Source of the DNA: CADDYX01 sp045809945
Lineage (GTDB): Bacteria; Verrucomicrobiota; Verrucomicrobiia; Chthoniobacterales; UBA10450
DNA length: 27,467 nucleotides
Reading direction: 5' to 3'
Assembly (NCBI GenBank): GCA_045809945.1
Contig: JBJMWW010000193.1
Span: 1-27,467 of the forward strand
The notes under the pieces were generated by a model. That model worked only from the letters and a program-made list of their open reading frames with translations, was not told the DNA's origin and did no database searches. Made by a program: the position numbers and the translations under genes. This document shows, in pieces, positions 1 to 7,976 of this stretch (positions are counted from its first letter, which is position 1; every line of letters starts with the position of its first letter).

Positions 1-1200
1 CACGACATGCGGCGACGCTCCGAACGTCGGCGGAATCTCGCTGGCGTCGAGAACGCCGAGACGGCCGCTCGTTCCGGCGCCAATGTAGAACAAATGCCCG
101 CCGTGGCGCAGTGCCTCCGCCACGAGATCTACGGCTGTGACAAGTTCCTCCGCCGATGCGCGCAATGCTTCCTGCACGAAGCGCTCTTCTTCGACGAATA
201 AGTCGACCAGTTCGCACGTGCCGAGCTGATCCAAAAATGCCGATCGCTCATTACGCTGCTCCGTCGTCGCGCTCGACAAGGATGCCTCAACATCATGCCC
301 GAAATCTTCGCGCGGAAAGTGCGGTGATTGCATTGCCAGCCAGGCGGCACCGAACTCCGGCGCATGTTCCGCCAGCTCAACATTTGCGAGAGGCAAGAAA
401 TCAATCACCGAGCGCGTGAACGCGTCGCGATAGATGTCGCAGCAGTGAAATAAACCACCGAGCAGGCGGACTTCAGGTTTCTTGAAGTGCAGGCGATCCG
501 CGACGGCGCAGGTGTATCTCGCGAGCATGACGGCGCCGGCATCAACCAGTTCGCGCACTGGTGCATCGCCGCGTTCGGCGGCTGCAAACACCACGGGCGA
601 GAGCGTCGCGACTTCCATTTTGTCAGCGGCCTGCGCCCAGCGCACCAGCTCGTCAAAATTGTTCAAGCAAAGCGCGCGCAAGATCGCGCCGGCGAATTCC
701 GCTTCACCGCGGTGCAGATCGCGTTCGCGCAGAACCAAACGCAGCGCCTGGATCGACAGGTAATATCCGCCGCCAACATCCCCGAGAATGTGCCCCCATC
801 CTCCGGCTCTCTCGAGTCGCTCGCCACGCCGGCCAGTAACCGAGGAGCCCGTGCCGGCGTTCACCGCAATTCCGTCGCGATCCTCCAGTGCGGCCGCCAG
901 ACCGGAGTCGCGATCGCTTCCGGTGACGAGCTGCGCCTCTGGCCAAACCGCGGCGCACAAGGTCGCGAGATCGCGCCGATCTTCATCCGTCACACAACCC
1001 GCGAGAAAAATTCCGGCGCGATCAATTCCTCGCGGCAGTTGCTCGAACGTCATCCGCAACCGGTCCGGCGGCGTGAGACGCAAATTGGACGGCGGCAGTT
1101 TTCCCTGCTCGAGCACGCGAAATTCTTTGCCTTCGCAATCGACCAGCACCCACGCCGTTTTTGTTCCGCCGCCTTCGACACCGAGAACCCGCTCGCCCAT
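1..1200 (-). CDS. murQ: BadF/NagK-type sugar kinase fused to MurQ (MurNAc-6-phosphate etherase), partial
   Basis: The frame is open from an ATG at 1200 to the left edge, giving 400 residues without a stop, so the C-terminus lies outside the window. Residues 1-300 look like the BadF/BadG/BcrA/BcrD ATPase (GlcNAc/MurNAc kinase) family: the phosphate-binding motif GVEGGGTKT is at 7-15, NAGTGSS at 114-120, GDVGGGYY at 140-147 and LLGGLF at 246-251. From about residue 315 it switches to the N-terminus of MurQ: a helical LDQLGTCELVDLFVEEER segment, then IGAGTSGRLGVLDASE at 373-388. E388 matches the catalytic glutamate region of MurQ. MurQ cleaves the lactyl ether of MurNAc-6-phosphate to give GlcNAc-6-phosphate and D-lactate. 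The fusion would therefore couple phosphorylation of cytoplasmic MurNAc or GlcNAc to etherase action in peptidoglycan recycling. The first motif has Glu (E9) where these kinases usually have Asp. It is divergent from ligA with a 54-bp gap. Confidence 0.88.
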   Translation of the reverse strand, partial: MGERVLGVEGGGTKTAWVLVDCEGKEFRVLEQGKLPPSNLRLTPPDRLRMTFEQLPRGIDRAGIFLAGCVTDEDRRDLATLCAAVWPEAQLVTGSDRDSGLAAALEDRDGIAVNAGTGSSVTGRRGERLERAGGWGHILGDVGGGYYLSIQALRLVLRERDLHRGEAEFAGAILRALCLNNFDELVRWAQAADKMEVATLSPVVFAAAERGDAPVRELVDAGAVMLARYTCAVADRLHFKKPEVRLLGGLFHCCDIYRDAFTRSVIDFLPLANVELAEHAPEFGAAWLAMQSPHFPREDFGHDVEASLSSATTEQRNERSAFLDQLGTCELVDLFVEEERFVQEALRASAEELVTAVDLVAEALRHGGHLFYIGAGTSGRLGVLDASEIPPTFGASPHVV

Positions 1201-1254
1201 CCCTTCAGATCATAGCCGATTGCTGCGCGCGTGCCGGTTTGTAATCTGAACGCG

Positions 1255-3258
1255 ATGTTGAATCCGCGAAAACGAGTCGCTGAGCTGAGGCGCGAAATCG
1301 CGGCTCATAATCGGCGCTATTACGAGGAAGCAGCGCCGACGATCAGCGATCGTGAATACGACGAACTGTATCGCGAGCTAGTCGAACTCGAGCAGAAGCA
1401 TCCCGAACTGGCGATCGCTGAGTCGCCCACGCAGCGCGTCGGTGGCGCGCCGCAAAAAGGGTTCCGGCAGATCACCCATCGCGCGCCGATGTTGAGCCTC
1501 GACAACACCTACTCGGAAGAAGAGCTGGTGAATTTTTACGGCCGAATCCAAAAGCTGCTGCCGAACCAGGAGATCCCTGTCGTGGTCGAGCCGAAGGTCG
1601 ATGGTGTCGCCGTCTCGCTTCTCTACGAAAAAGGTGAGCTGCGTTATGCGGCGACACGTGGCGATGGCACAACGGGTGACGACATCACGCAAAACGTGCG
1701 CACGATTCGCAGCGTGCCAGCGCGATTGCGCGGCAGTGCGCCAGACGTGCTGGAAGTCCGCGGCGAGGTTTACATGAATAAGCGCGGCTTCGCCAAGCTG
1801 AACGAAGAACGCACCGCGGCCGGATTGCCGGAGTTCGCGAATCCTCGAAATGCGACCGCCGGTTCGCTGAAGCAGCTCGATCCATCCATCACCGCACAGC
1901 GACCGCTCGGCATCGTTCTTTACGGCACCGGCGTGATGGAAGGTCTCGAGCTCAAAAAACATTCCGAATTGTTCCCGTTGCTGAAGAAACTCGGCTTACC
2001 CACTACGGAACGATCGTGGGTAGCGATCTCCGAGCGCGACATTCTGGCCGCCGTCCGCGAGCTCGATTCGGTCCGGCGCAATTTCGTCTACGAAACAGAC
2101 GGCGCAGTCGTGAAGGTAGACAGCTTCACACAACGCGAGGCGCTCGGCTTCACCGCGAAGTCGCCACGCTGGGCGATCGCTTACAAGTACGCCGCCGAAC
2201 GCGTCGAAACGAAGCTGCACGACATTTTGATCCAGGTCGGCCGAACGGGAACGCTCACCCCGGTCGCGGCACTGGAGCCTGTGTTTGTCAGCGGCTCCAC
2301 CGTCAGCCGCGCAACCTTGCACAACGAGGAAGAGATTGTGCGCAAAGACATTCGTATCGGCGACACGGTTATCGTCGAGAAAGCGGGCGAAGTTATTCCG
2401 GCAGTCGTCGGCGTTCGGACTGACTTGCGGACCGGCAACGAGAAGAAATTCCGGATGCCGAAGCGCTGTCCGGTCTGTGGCAGCGAAGTGGTGAAAGACG
2501 AAGGTCAGGTCGCAATTCGCTGTGTTAATTCACAATGTCCCGCGCAGGTCCGTCGACGCATCGAACATTTCGCCTCGCGCGGGGCAATGGACATCGAAGG
2601 TTTTGGCGAAGCGCTCGTCACCCAACTCGTCGAACGCGCCATGCTCCGCGATGTCGCGGACATTTACGCAGTCGATTCCGACAAGCTGTCGCAGCTGGAG
2701 CGGATGGGCGAGAAAAGCGTCGCGAATCTGATCGAGGCGATCGAACGCAGCAAGAAGCAACCGCTTTGGAGGCTGATTTTCGGGCTCGGCATTTTGCACG
2801 TTGGAGTGAGCGCTGCGCGAGCGCTGGCGGTGCACTTTTCGAATATCGACGCGTTGATGAACGCATCCGTCGAAGAACTGCAGCGCATTCCGGACGTGGG
2901 AGAAGTCGTCGGCGCGAGCATTCATCAATTTTTCAACAAGCCGGTAAATCGAGAGTTGATCGAGCGGCTGCGCGTTGCCGGCGTCAACCTGATCAGTGAC
3001 GACTACGGAAAGCGGACGAGCGATTCCGCCATCGCCGGATCGATCTGGGTAATCACTGGCACACTCACTCAGCCACGTGATGAAATCGCGGAGATGATCG
3101 TCGCACGAGGTGGAAAAGTGAGCGGCAGTGTGAGCAAAAAAACCAGCTATCTCGTTGCCGGCGATGAAGCCGGGACCAAGCTCGAGAAAGCCAGACAGCT
3201 CGGTGTCCGCGTACTGACCGAGAACGAATTCAGAAAACTCCTCGACCAACAATCGTAG
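1255..3258 (+). CDS. ligA: NAD-dependent DNA ligase LigA
   Basis: It seals nicked DNA using NAD+ in replication and repair. From the ATG at 1255 the product is 667 residues, close to the E. coli enzyme (671). An in-frame GTG at 1231 would add eight residues, but the family's N-terminal Ia helix (LRREIAAHNRRYYE) begins right after 1255, so I prefer the ATG. The adenylation motif KVDG has its catalytic lysine at residue 114. The RYAATRGDGTTGDD motif and OB-fold follow. The four-cysteine zinc finger begins CPVCGS at residue 405 and ends CVNSQCP. Helix-hairpin-helix repeats follow, then a C-terminal BRCT domain from about residue 597 (WVITGTL ... SYLVAGDEAGTKLEKA). All domains are present and in the usual order. 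I see no convincing Shine-Dalgarno sequence upstream. Confidence 0.97.
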   Translation: MLNPRKRVAELRREIAAHNRRYYEEAAPTISDREYDELYRELVELEQKHPELAIAESPTQRVGGAPQKGFRQITHRAPMLSLDNTYSEEELVNFYGRIQKLLPNQEIPVVVEPKVDGVAVSLLYEKGELRYAATRGDGTTGDDITQNVRTIRSVPARLRGSAPDVLEVRGEVYMNKRGFAKLNEERTAAGLPEFANPRNATAGSLKQLDPSITAQRPLGIVLYGTGVMEGLELKKHSELFPLLKKLGLPTTERSWVAISERDILAAVRELDSVRRNFVYETDGAVVKVDSFTQREALGFTAKSPRWAIAYKYAAERVETKLHDILIQVGRTGTLTPVAALEPVFVSGSTVSRATLHNEEEIVRKDIRIGDTVIVEKAGEVIPAVVGVRTDLRTGNEKKFRMPKRCPVCGSEVVKDEGQVAIRCVNSQCPAQVRRRIEHFASRGAMDIEGFGEALVTQLVERAMLRDVADIYAVDSDKLSQLERMGEKSVANLIEAIERSKKQPLWRLIFGLGILHVGVSAARALAVHFSNIDALMNASVEELQRIPDVGEVVGASIHQFFNKPVNRELIERLRVAGVNLISDDYGKRTSDSAIAGSIWVITGTLTQPRDEIAEMIVARGGKVSGSVSKKTSYLVAGDEAGTKLEKARQLGVRVLTENEFRKLLDQQS

Positions 3259-3312
3259 AGAGCAGCGATTTCGGATTGTCATTCACCGGGCCGCCGCATA
3301 GCAACGACGGCT

Positions 3313-4890
3313 GTGCGTTACTCCAGCTTCGTCCGCGTCGTTTTTTTCGTTATCAGTGTCGCTCTTCCGCTGAGCGTTCGTGCCGGCAGCTTTCAGCTCA
3401 ACGAGCAAAGCGTCAGCGGTCTCGGGTCGGCCTTTGCCGGCGGCGCAGCCCAAGCTGAAGACGCGTCGGTTTTATTCTTTAATCCGGCCGGCATCGCACT
3501 CCTCGACAAAGGCGAGTTCCAGCTCGGCGCGCATCTACTGATGCCGAGTGCGAACTTCAGCAATCAAGGTTCGCGCTACAATTTGCCAGGCACACCGTTC
3601 AACGGATTGCCGGTGGCCGGCACGAATAACGGCGATGCCGGTGTCGACCACCTCCTCGGCAACATTTATCTCACGCAGCCAATCATGCGCAGCCAGCAGT
3701 ACGGCGACCTCAGTGTCGGGGCGGGTCTCAGCTCGCCATTTGGTCTTGAGACTGATTGGGGTCCGGATTGGGTCGGTCGCTACGCCGCGCTGCGCACAAA
3801 GCTAACCACGATCGATATCCAACCGACGATCGCCTACCGGATTTTCGAACGGCTGTCGTTCGGCGCGAGTTTCGATGCACAATACGCCTCAGCGCGTTTG
3901 TCACAGGGCATTGACTTCGGTCTCGCTGCGCAGCAACCGCTCGCACAATTTTTCACCGCGCTTCCGGCAGCGCTTGCCGCTCAGGGTGTGCCGCCCGCAG
4001 CGATTCCGGGCGTTATCCATGCGACCCAACAAGCGTATGCCGCGGCGGGTTTTGTGCCCGGTGGAAACGATGGCGTATCCGAAGTCCACGGTGACAACTG
4101 GGATTGGGGTTTCACGCTCGGAGCCATGTTCGAGTACCTGAAGAAAGGCGAGGACACGGGATTTCTTCAGGATGGCCGTGTGGGATTCAGCTATCGCTAC
4201 GGAATTCACCACGACATTGATGGCGACGCCGATTTCCGTCGCGTGCCGTTAATCACCGCGCCGGGCGCGCCGGTCCAATTTCCCCAACCCGGCGCGTTCC
4301 AAAGCATCTTTTTCCCGCAGGGCGCAATGGCGTCAATCCAGCTGCCGGACGTTTTCCATTTCAGCATTTACCAACGCTTCGCGCATCAATTCGCGGTCAT
4401 GGGTGATGTGACTTGGACGCGCTGGAGCCAGCTCGACACAGTGCCCATCGAGTTCGCGAATCCCGGCACGCCGTCGAACGTTCTCAACATCAACTACCAA
4501 GACTCGCAGCGTTACGCGATCGGTTTTGAATGGTACACTTGCCCCGCGCTCACGCTCCGCGCCGGGTTCGCCTACGACGAAACGCCGATTCGCGGCGACG
4601 AGTTCCGCACGCCGCGCATTCCGGACAACGATCGTTACATGTTATCGGTCGGTGCGAAATGGGCAGCGACGAGCTGGATGGATTTCGATCTCGCCTACGC
4701 GCATTTGTTTGTCGACGAGCCGCGGTCGGATTTCACCGACAATCAGGGCCACGAATTGATCGGCAAATATGATGCGCACGTCGACATCGTGAGCGCGTCG
4801 ATCACTTTGAAATGGGGTGGTCCGGCGGAGGTAATGCGCTCCAGCTACAGCAAAGATAGCGGTAAGAACGCTGCCGGTTATCGCAAATGA
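3313..4890 (+). CDS. FadL/OmpP1/TodX-family outer-membrane porin
   Basis: This is an outer-membrane beta-barrel for uptake of hydrophobic compounds such as long-chain fatty acids or aromatics. The GTG start gives a clear signal peptide (hydrophobic VVFFVISVALPLSV, cleavage after VRA at about residue 24). The mature N-terminus GSFQLNEQSVSGLGSAFAG, followed by AEDASVLFFNPAGIA, is the family hallmark: the N-terminal plug with its NPA motif. The remainder alternates polar and hydrophobic residues with many Tyr/Trp/Gly, as in barrel strands. Late strands such as YAIGFEWY, LTLRAGFAYDETPI and DFDLAYAHLFV are typical of FadL. At 525 residues it is somewhat longer than E. coli FadL, with inserted loops around residues 210-255 (Ala/Pro-rich). 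The substrate cannot be told from sequence. It lies 54 bp after ligA and converges on the HtrA-like gene. Confidence 0.9.
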   Translation: MRYSSFVRVVFFVISVALPLSVRAGSFQLNEQSVSGLGSAFAGGAAQAEDASVLFFNPAGIALLDKGEFQLGAHLLMPSANFSNQGSRYNLPGTPFNGLPVAGTNNGDAGVDHLLGNIYLTQPIMRSQQYGDLSVGAGLSSPFGLETDWGPDWVGRYAALRTKLTTIDIQPTIAYRIFERLSFGASFDAQYASARLSQGIDFGLAAQQPLAQFFTALPAALAAQGVPPAAIPGVIHATQQAYAAAGFVPGGNDGVSEVHGDNWDWGFTLGAMFEYLKKGEDTGFLQDGRVGFSYRYGIHHDIDGDADFRRVPLITAPGAPVQFPQPGAFQSIFFPQGAMASIQLPDVFHFSIYQRFAHQFAVMGDVTWTRWSQLDTVPIEFANPGTPSNVLNINYQDSQRYAIGFEWYTCPALTLRAGFAYDETPIRGDEFRTPRIPDNDRYMLSVGAKWAATSWMDFDLAYAHLFVDEPRSDFTDNQGHELIGKYDAHVDIVSASITLKWGGPAEVMRSSYSKDSGKNAAGYRK

Positions 4891-4907
4891 TCCAGTAGAG
4901 GGCGGCC

Positions 4908-4933
4908 CTGCGAGGCGGCTCGATCTTTCGCAG
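4908..4933. other. Weak hairpin between convergent genes
   Basis: The 54-bp gap between the porin stop (4890) and the HtrA-like stop (4945) contains CTGCGA (4908-4913) facing TCGCAG (4928-4933), a 6-bp stem with a 14-nt loop. No T-run follows on either strand, so a terminator role is only a possibility. Confidence 0.25.
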
Positions 4934-4944
4934 CAACGCTCTGC

Positions 4945-6018
4945 CTACGGAGTGCGGCGCGCGGCGTTATCGAAATTCAGCCGAATCCCTTGCGAGCTCG
5001 GCGAGAGCGGCGACGCAATCAACTTGCGATCGATGTTCGGGTGGAGTTTCGATGCGATGTTGAAGGTCAGCTTCTTGCCATCGCGCAAGACAGTGACCGG
5101 CACGGTATCGCCGGCGGTGATGAAGAACGACGCGTCGATGACATCTTCGGGCTCGTGAATTGGTTTGTTGCCCACTTGCAGTAGTATATCGCCGGGTTCC
5201 ACACCTGAATCGCGTGCCGGCGTGTCATCGATGATCTCCGTCATTTGCGCACGCGAGCCTTCCACCGCTTTCTCTGCTTCGGTCACTTCGATGCCGACCC
5301 AGCCGTGCCGCGCTTCGCCGAAACGCACCCAGTCGTTGCGAATTTTTTCGGCCGCGTCTATCGGCAACGCGTAGCAGGCGGAGCCGTTTTCCACGCTGCT
5401 GACAAGAATGCCGACGACTTCGCCTTTGAAATTGATGAGCGGCGCGCCAGCCTCACCGCGTTGGGTCGGCAGGTTCACGCGCAGATGCGTGGTCGAGAGA
5501 TAGCGGCCGAGCAATTTTTTATCGAAGCCGGCGATCATTCCGAAGCTCGGCGTTTGTGGCAGATCGAGCGGATAACCGATCGTCACGACCGGTGTTGCCA
5601 CCTCGAGTGACGACGAGCTGCCAATCGGTAAAGCCGGCGATGGAGCAAGATCCGCCTTGAGCAAGGCAATGCCGCTGCGCACATCGGCGAGAACGACATG
5701 GGCCGGCAATTTCTTACCATCAACTTCGACAGTAAAACTCTCGCCTTCACCGCCGACCGAATACGCGGTGTAAACCGTGCCGGTTGGATCAGCGAAAAAG
5801 CCGGTGCCGGCGAATTCACCGTGCTGATCGACACCGCGAATTTTGACGACGCCTTTTCCGCAGCGATTGAAAACATCCTTTACCTCGCGGCTGATTGCGA
5901 TCGGCGGAGATTCCTGCGCGAGCGCTGGGACGGTGCAGGCACAGATCGCCAGCGCTAGGGAAACTCGCGAAAGCACCGGGGGGACGGTCTCGCGTTTAGA
6001 AGCGAAGCGACGGCTCAT
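4945..6018 (-). CDS. HtrA/DegP-like exported PDZ protein lacking the Ser-His-Asp triad (pseudoprotease)
   Basis: The 357-residue product has a signal peptide (hydrophobic LSRVSLALAICACTV, cleavage after PALA at residue 34), a trypsin-like domain (about 40-225) and one PDZ domain (about 238-322). Alignment by eye to DegP is straightforward, but every catalytic position is changed. The His position in the VTNNHVV-type motif is Ser87 (VYTAYSV). The Asp position of the DLAL-type motif is Gly116 (DVRSGIALL). The nucleophile Ser of GNSGG is Ala190 (RGEAGAPLIN). The fold-defining residues around each site are kept, so I infer a non-catalytic sensor, scaffold or chaperone. The PDZ domain is intact (VEPGDILLQVGNKPI). 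The ATG at 6018 lies inside the upstream gene (23-nt overlap). A GTG at residue 15 would give a shorter signal peptide and is an alternative start. It is the last gene of the four-gene sigma-factor operon. Confidence 0.9.
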   Translation of the reverse strand: MSRRFASKRETVPPVLSRVSLALAICACTVPALAQESPPIAISREVKDVFNRCGKGVVKIRGVDQHGEFAGTGFFADPTGTVYTAYSVGGEGESFTVEVDGKKLPAHVVLADVRSGIALLKADLAPSPALPIGSSSSLEVATPVVTIGYPLDLPQTPSFGMIAGFDKKLLGRYLSTTHLRVNLPTQRGEAGAPLINFKGEVVGILVSSVENGSACYALPIDAAEKIRNDWVRFGEARHGWVGIEVTEAEKAVEGSRAQMTEIIDDTPARDSGVEPGDILLQVGNKPIHEPEDVIDASFFITAGDTVPVTVLRDGKKLTFNIASKLHPNIDRKLIASPLSPSSQGIRLNFDNAARRTP

Positions 6019-6487
6019 AACTCACAGGCGTGCTGTCCAGCACGTAGCGCGGGACGGCTGCGGCGCGGCGAGTATGCGAGCTGTCTTTCACATTGCGAAC
6101 CACCGGCGAGCTAAAATCGCCCACCGAAATTTTTCGCAAACTCCACGTCGCGGGAGCGGGGACGACATTCGCAACCGCGACCGGTTGCGCTGCCACCTGC
6201 GGTGCTTCGTAGACCTTGAGCGAAAAGATTGCGGCTGCGACAAGTACCGCTGCGACCGCGACCGGCCCGGAGCTGAGCGCCGGGACGTTGAGCCGGAACA
6301 TGAAATCCTGTGCGCGCTGCAATGCGATCCGCCACATCGGCTCACGCAGGAGTTCATTGCGCTGACGACGATGGAATTCGTGCAGGAAATTTTCGAAATA
6401 AGCCGGCGGCGGCATCTCATAGCGCTTCAAGCGCAACAGCCGCGCGATCTCTCTGTCGTCAAACTCGTTTGGGTTCTGGGGATTCAA
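5996..6487 (-). CDS. Single-pass membrane protein, candidate anti-sigma factor
   Basis: The 163-residue product has no family I recognise with confidence. About 69 charged N-terminal residues (DDREIARLLRLKRYEMPPP, then FENFLHEFHRRQRNELL) precede one transmembrane segment at about 70-91 (LSSGPVAVAAVLVAAAIFSL). A 70-residue basic, low-complexity tail predicted outside the membrane follows. This topology (cytoplasmic N-terminus, one helix, periplasmic tail) and its position directly after an ECF sigma gene are those of RseA-like anti-sigma factors. No HxxxCxxC zinc motif of the ZAS class is present. The start is a TTG whose TTGA overlaps the sigma stop codon, which argues for translational coupling. 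The first in-frame ATG (M25) would remove about 24 residues and break the overlap. The 3' end overlaps the HtrA-like gene by 23 nt. The anti-sigma role is inferred from context. Confidence 0.72.
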   Translation of the reverse strand: MNPQNPNEFDDREIARLLRLKRYEMPPPAYFENFLHEFHRRQRNELLREPMWRIALQRAQDFMFRLNVPALSSGPVAVAAVLVAAAIFSLKVYEAPQVAAQPVAVANVVPAPATWSLRKISVGDFSSPVVRNVKDSSHTRRAAAVPRYVLDSTPVSYEPSLRF

Positions 6488-7200
6488 GAGACCGGATTCT
6501 TTCTAAATTCTTCCAGGTAGTTTTGCAGTTGTCGATTCGCGTAGAAGAGCCGGGAACGTACCGTGCCTTCGCTCACATTCAAGATTTTGCTGATTTCTGC
6601 GTGTGGCATCCCCTGAATATGAAACATCGTGACGACGGCCCTGTGTTCATCAGACAGCTTTTGCATCGACTCGTTCAATCTCCGTTGCAGCTCCGTCAGG
6701 TCGACTTCGCGCACCGGGGTGCTGGTGGACGTCTGCTCGATGAACTCCTTGTCGTTCTGAATGCTGGCGTCGACGTCGTCCAGGCTCATCTGAAAACGCC
6801 GGCCGCGCTTCTTCAGGAAATTGAGCGTCATGTTGACCGCGATCGAGTGGATCCAGGTGTAAAACGAGGATTTGCCGCGAAATCCGCGGATCGACTTGTA
6901 GGCTTTTGAAAAGACGTCCTGCAGCAGGTCGTTCGTGTCCTCATGATTCGAGGTCATGTTGTAGACCAGGCCATACAAACGCGGCGTGTATTTAACCACG
7001 AGGTTGTCGAAGGCCGACACCTCCCCGGACTGCGCGCGCGACACCAATTGCGCGTCTTCGTCCGCTCTCGCCTGCTGCTCCTTCACGTCCCGTTTAGCCT
7101 TAACACGGTGGCGAAGCGGCGAGGAAAGCAAATCGGACAGACGGCGCGGAGCGGGAATGGCGATGGTCGGGTTCATCTGGGGAGGTCGCGTTGCGGCCAT
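6484..7200 (-). CDS. ECF-type RNA polymerase sigma factor
   Basis: This sigma-70 family, group 4 factor would direct RNA polymerase to a specific promoter set. It has 238 residues, longer than most ECF factors because of a roughly 45-residue basic N-terminal extension. Region 2 runs from LVSRAQSGEVSAFDNLV through DLLQDVFSKAYKSI to FYTWIHSIAVNMTLNFL. A linker rich in Asp/Ser/Thr follows. Region 4 (LSDEHRAVVTMFHIQG, then EISKILNVSEGTVRSRLFYA) carries the helix-turn-helix that reads the -35 element. The ATG at 7200 overlaps the TGA of the upstream metallopeptidase (TGATG). A second Met at residue 9 is possible. Its TGA overlaps the start of the next gene. The surroundings suggest an envelope or stress circuit with an anti-sigma partner encoded immediately downstream. 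Confidence 0.95.
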   Translation of the reverse strand: MAATRPPQMNPTIAIPAPRRLSDLLSSPLRHRVKAKRDVKEQQARADEDAQLVSRAQSGEVSAFDNLVVKYTPRLYGLVYNMTSNHEDTNDLLQDVFSKAYKSIRGFRGKSSFYTWIHSIAVNMTLNFLKKRGRRFQMSLDDVDASIQNDKEFIEQTSTSTPVREVDLTELQRRLNESMQKLSDEHRAVVTMFHIQGMPHAEISKILNVSEGTVRSRLFYANRQLQNYLEEFRKNPVS

Positions 7201-7910
7201 CAGTCGCGCCGATCGCGCACTGAGAGCAGCCAGAGCAGGTTGCCGAGACTGGCGATGAATGCCGCCACATAAGTGAGGGCGGCGGCGTTGAGCACTTTGT
7301 TCACGCCTGCGACTTCGTTCCCCTGCTGCACGATGCCCATTTGCTGAAGAATGATTTTCGCGCGTCGCGAGGCGTCGAACTCAACCGGCAAGGTGATGAG
7401 CTGAAACGCGAGGATCGCGAGGTAACAATAAATACCGAGTGTGATGAACCCGCTGATCCGGAAAAAGAGTCCGCCAAAGATCACGAAGGGCAGGAGCTGC
7501 GACGCGACCTGCGTCACCGGCACGATCGTCATTCGCCATTGCAGGGGCGCGTACGATTTCGCGTGCTGAATGGCATGGCCGGTCTCGTGCGCGGCAATTC
7601 CCACCGCAGCGACCGACGGCGTGTTGTAAACGTTCGATGAGAGGCAGAGCACCTTCTTCGACGGATCATAATGATCGCCGAGATAGTCGTTGATCTCGCG
7701 CACCTGCACGTCCTGAATGTTTGCGGCCTGCAGAATTTCGCGCGCTGCTTCGGCGCCGGTGATGTTCGAGGTCGCGCGGACGGCGCCCCATTTCTTAAAT
7801 GCGGCGCTGACGCGAAATTGCGCCCAAAGCCCGATGATCAAAGGCAGCCCGATATAGAGCAGCCAATGATGTCCGAAAAGAAATCCGCCTCCGTAGGGGT
7901 GGTAGTACAT
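7200..7910 (-). CDS. YugP-like membrane zinc metallopeptidase
   Basis: The 236-residue product resembles the putative neutral zinc metallopeptidase family of B. subtilis YugP (Pfam Zn_peptidase_2, by recall). A first membrane segment is at about 15-33 (HWLLYIGLPLIIGLWAQF). The zinc motif HETGH is at residues 108-112 within GIAAHETGHAIQHA. Two further hydrophobic spans are at about 136-175 (VASQLLPFVIFGGLFF, then FITLGIYCYLAILAFQLITLP), followed by VEFDASRRAK, where Glu/Asp may supply a third zinc ligand. A last span is near 210-230. Predicted substrates are membrane or envelope proteins; none is known from the sequence. It is the first gene of the operon, and its TGA shares a base with the sigma-factor ATG. 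Its proteolytic motif is intact, unlike the HtrA-like protein at the other end of the operon, so it is a candidate protease for the anti-sigma protein. Confidence 0.9.
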   Translation of the reverse strand: MYYHPYGGGFLFGHHWLLYIGLPLIIGLWAQFRVSAAFKKWGAVRATSNITGAEAAREILQAANIQDVQVREINDYLGDHYDPSKKVLCLSSNVYNTPSVAAVGIAAHETGHAIQHAKSYAPLQWRMTIVPVTQVASQLLPFVIFGGLFFRISGFITLGIYCYLAILAFQLITLPVEFDASRRAKIILQQMGIVQQGNEVAGVNKVLNAAALTYVAAFIASLGNLLWLLSVRDRRD

Positions 7911-7935
7911 TAGAGGTTAGTTGGTCCCAACGTTA

Positions 7936-7959
7936 GACGCCGAGCGGCGTCGTTCGTTC
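7936..7959 (-). promoter_or_regulatory. Candidate ECF-type promoter (GAAC-N16-CGTC) of the sigma operon
   Basis: On the minus strand GAAC (7959-7956) is followed after exactly 16 nt by CGTC (7939-7936), which matches the general ECF promoter pattern of a GGAAC-like -35 and a CGTC-like -10. Transcription would begin near 7928, about 18 nt before the metallopeptidase ATG at 7910. The CGTC falls in one arm of a small palindrome (GACGCCG/CGGCGTC, 7936-7951), so the match could be coincidental. If real it suggests autoregulation. Confidence 0.4.
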
Positions 7960-7976
7960 ATTCGCTGCAAATGCAG

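Noticed and set aside
487..1215. 242-residue open frame on the plus strand
   Set aside because: It is antisense to the kinase-MurQ fusion, whose motifs are unmistakable, and its translation has no recognisable pattern.
1231..1254. GTG at 1231 as the ligA start
   Set aside because: The extra eight residues do not match the LigA family, and similarity starts just after the ATG at 1255.
2530..3282. 250-residue open frame antisense to ligA
   Set aside because: It is a shadow of the HhH and BRCT coding region of ligA; no domain signature.
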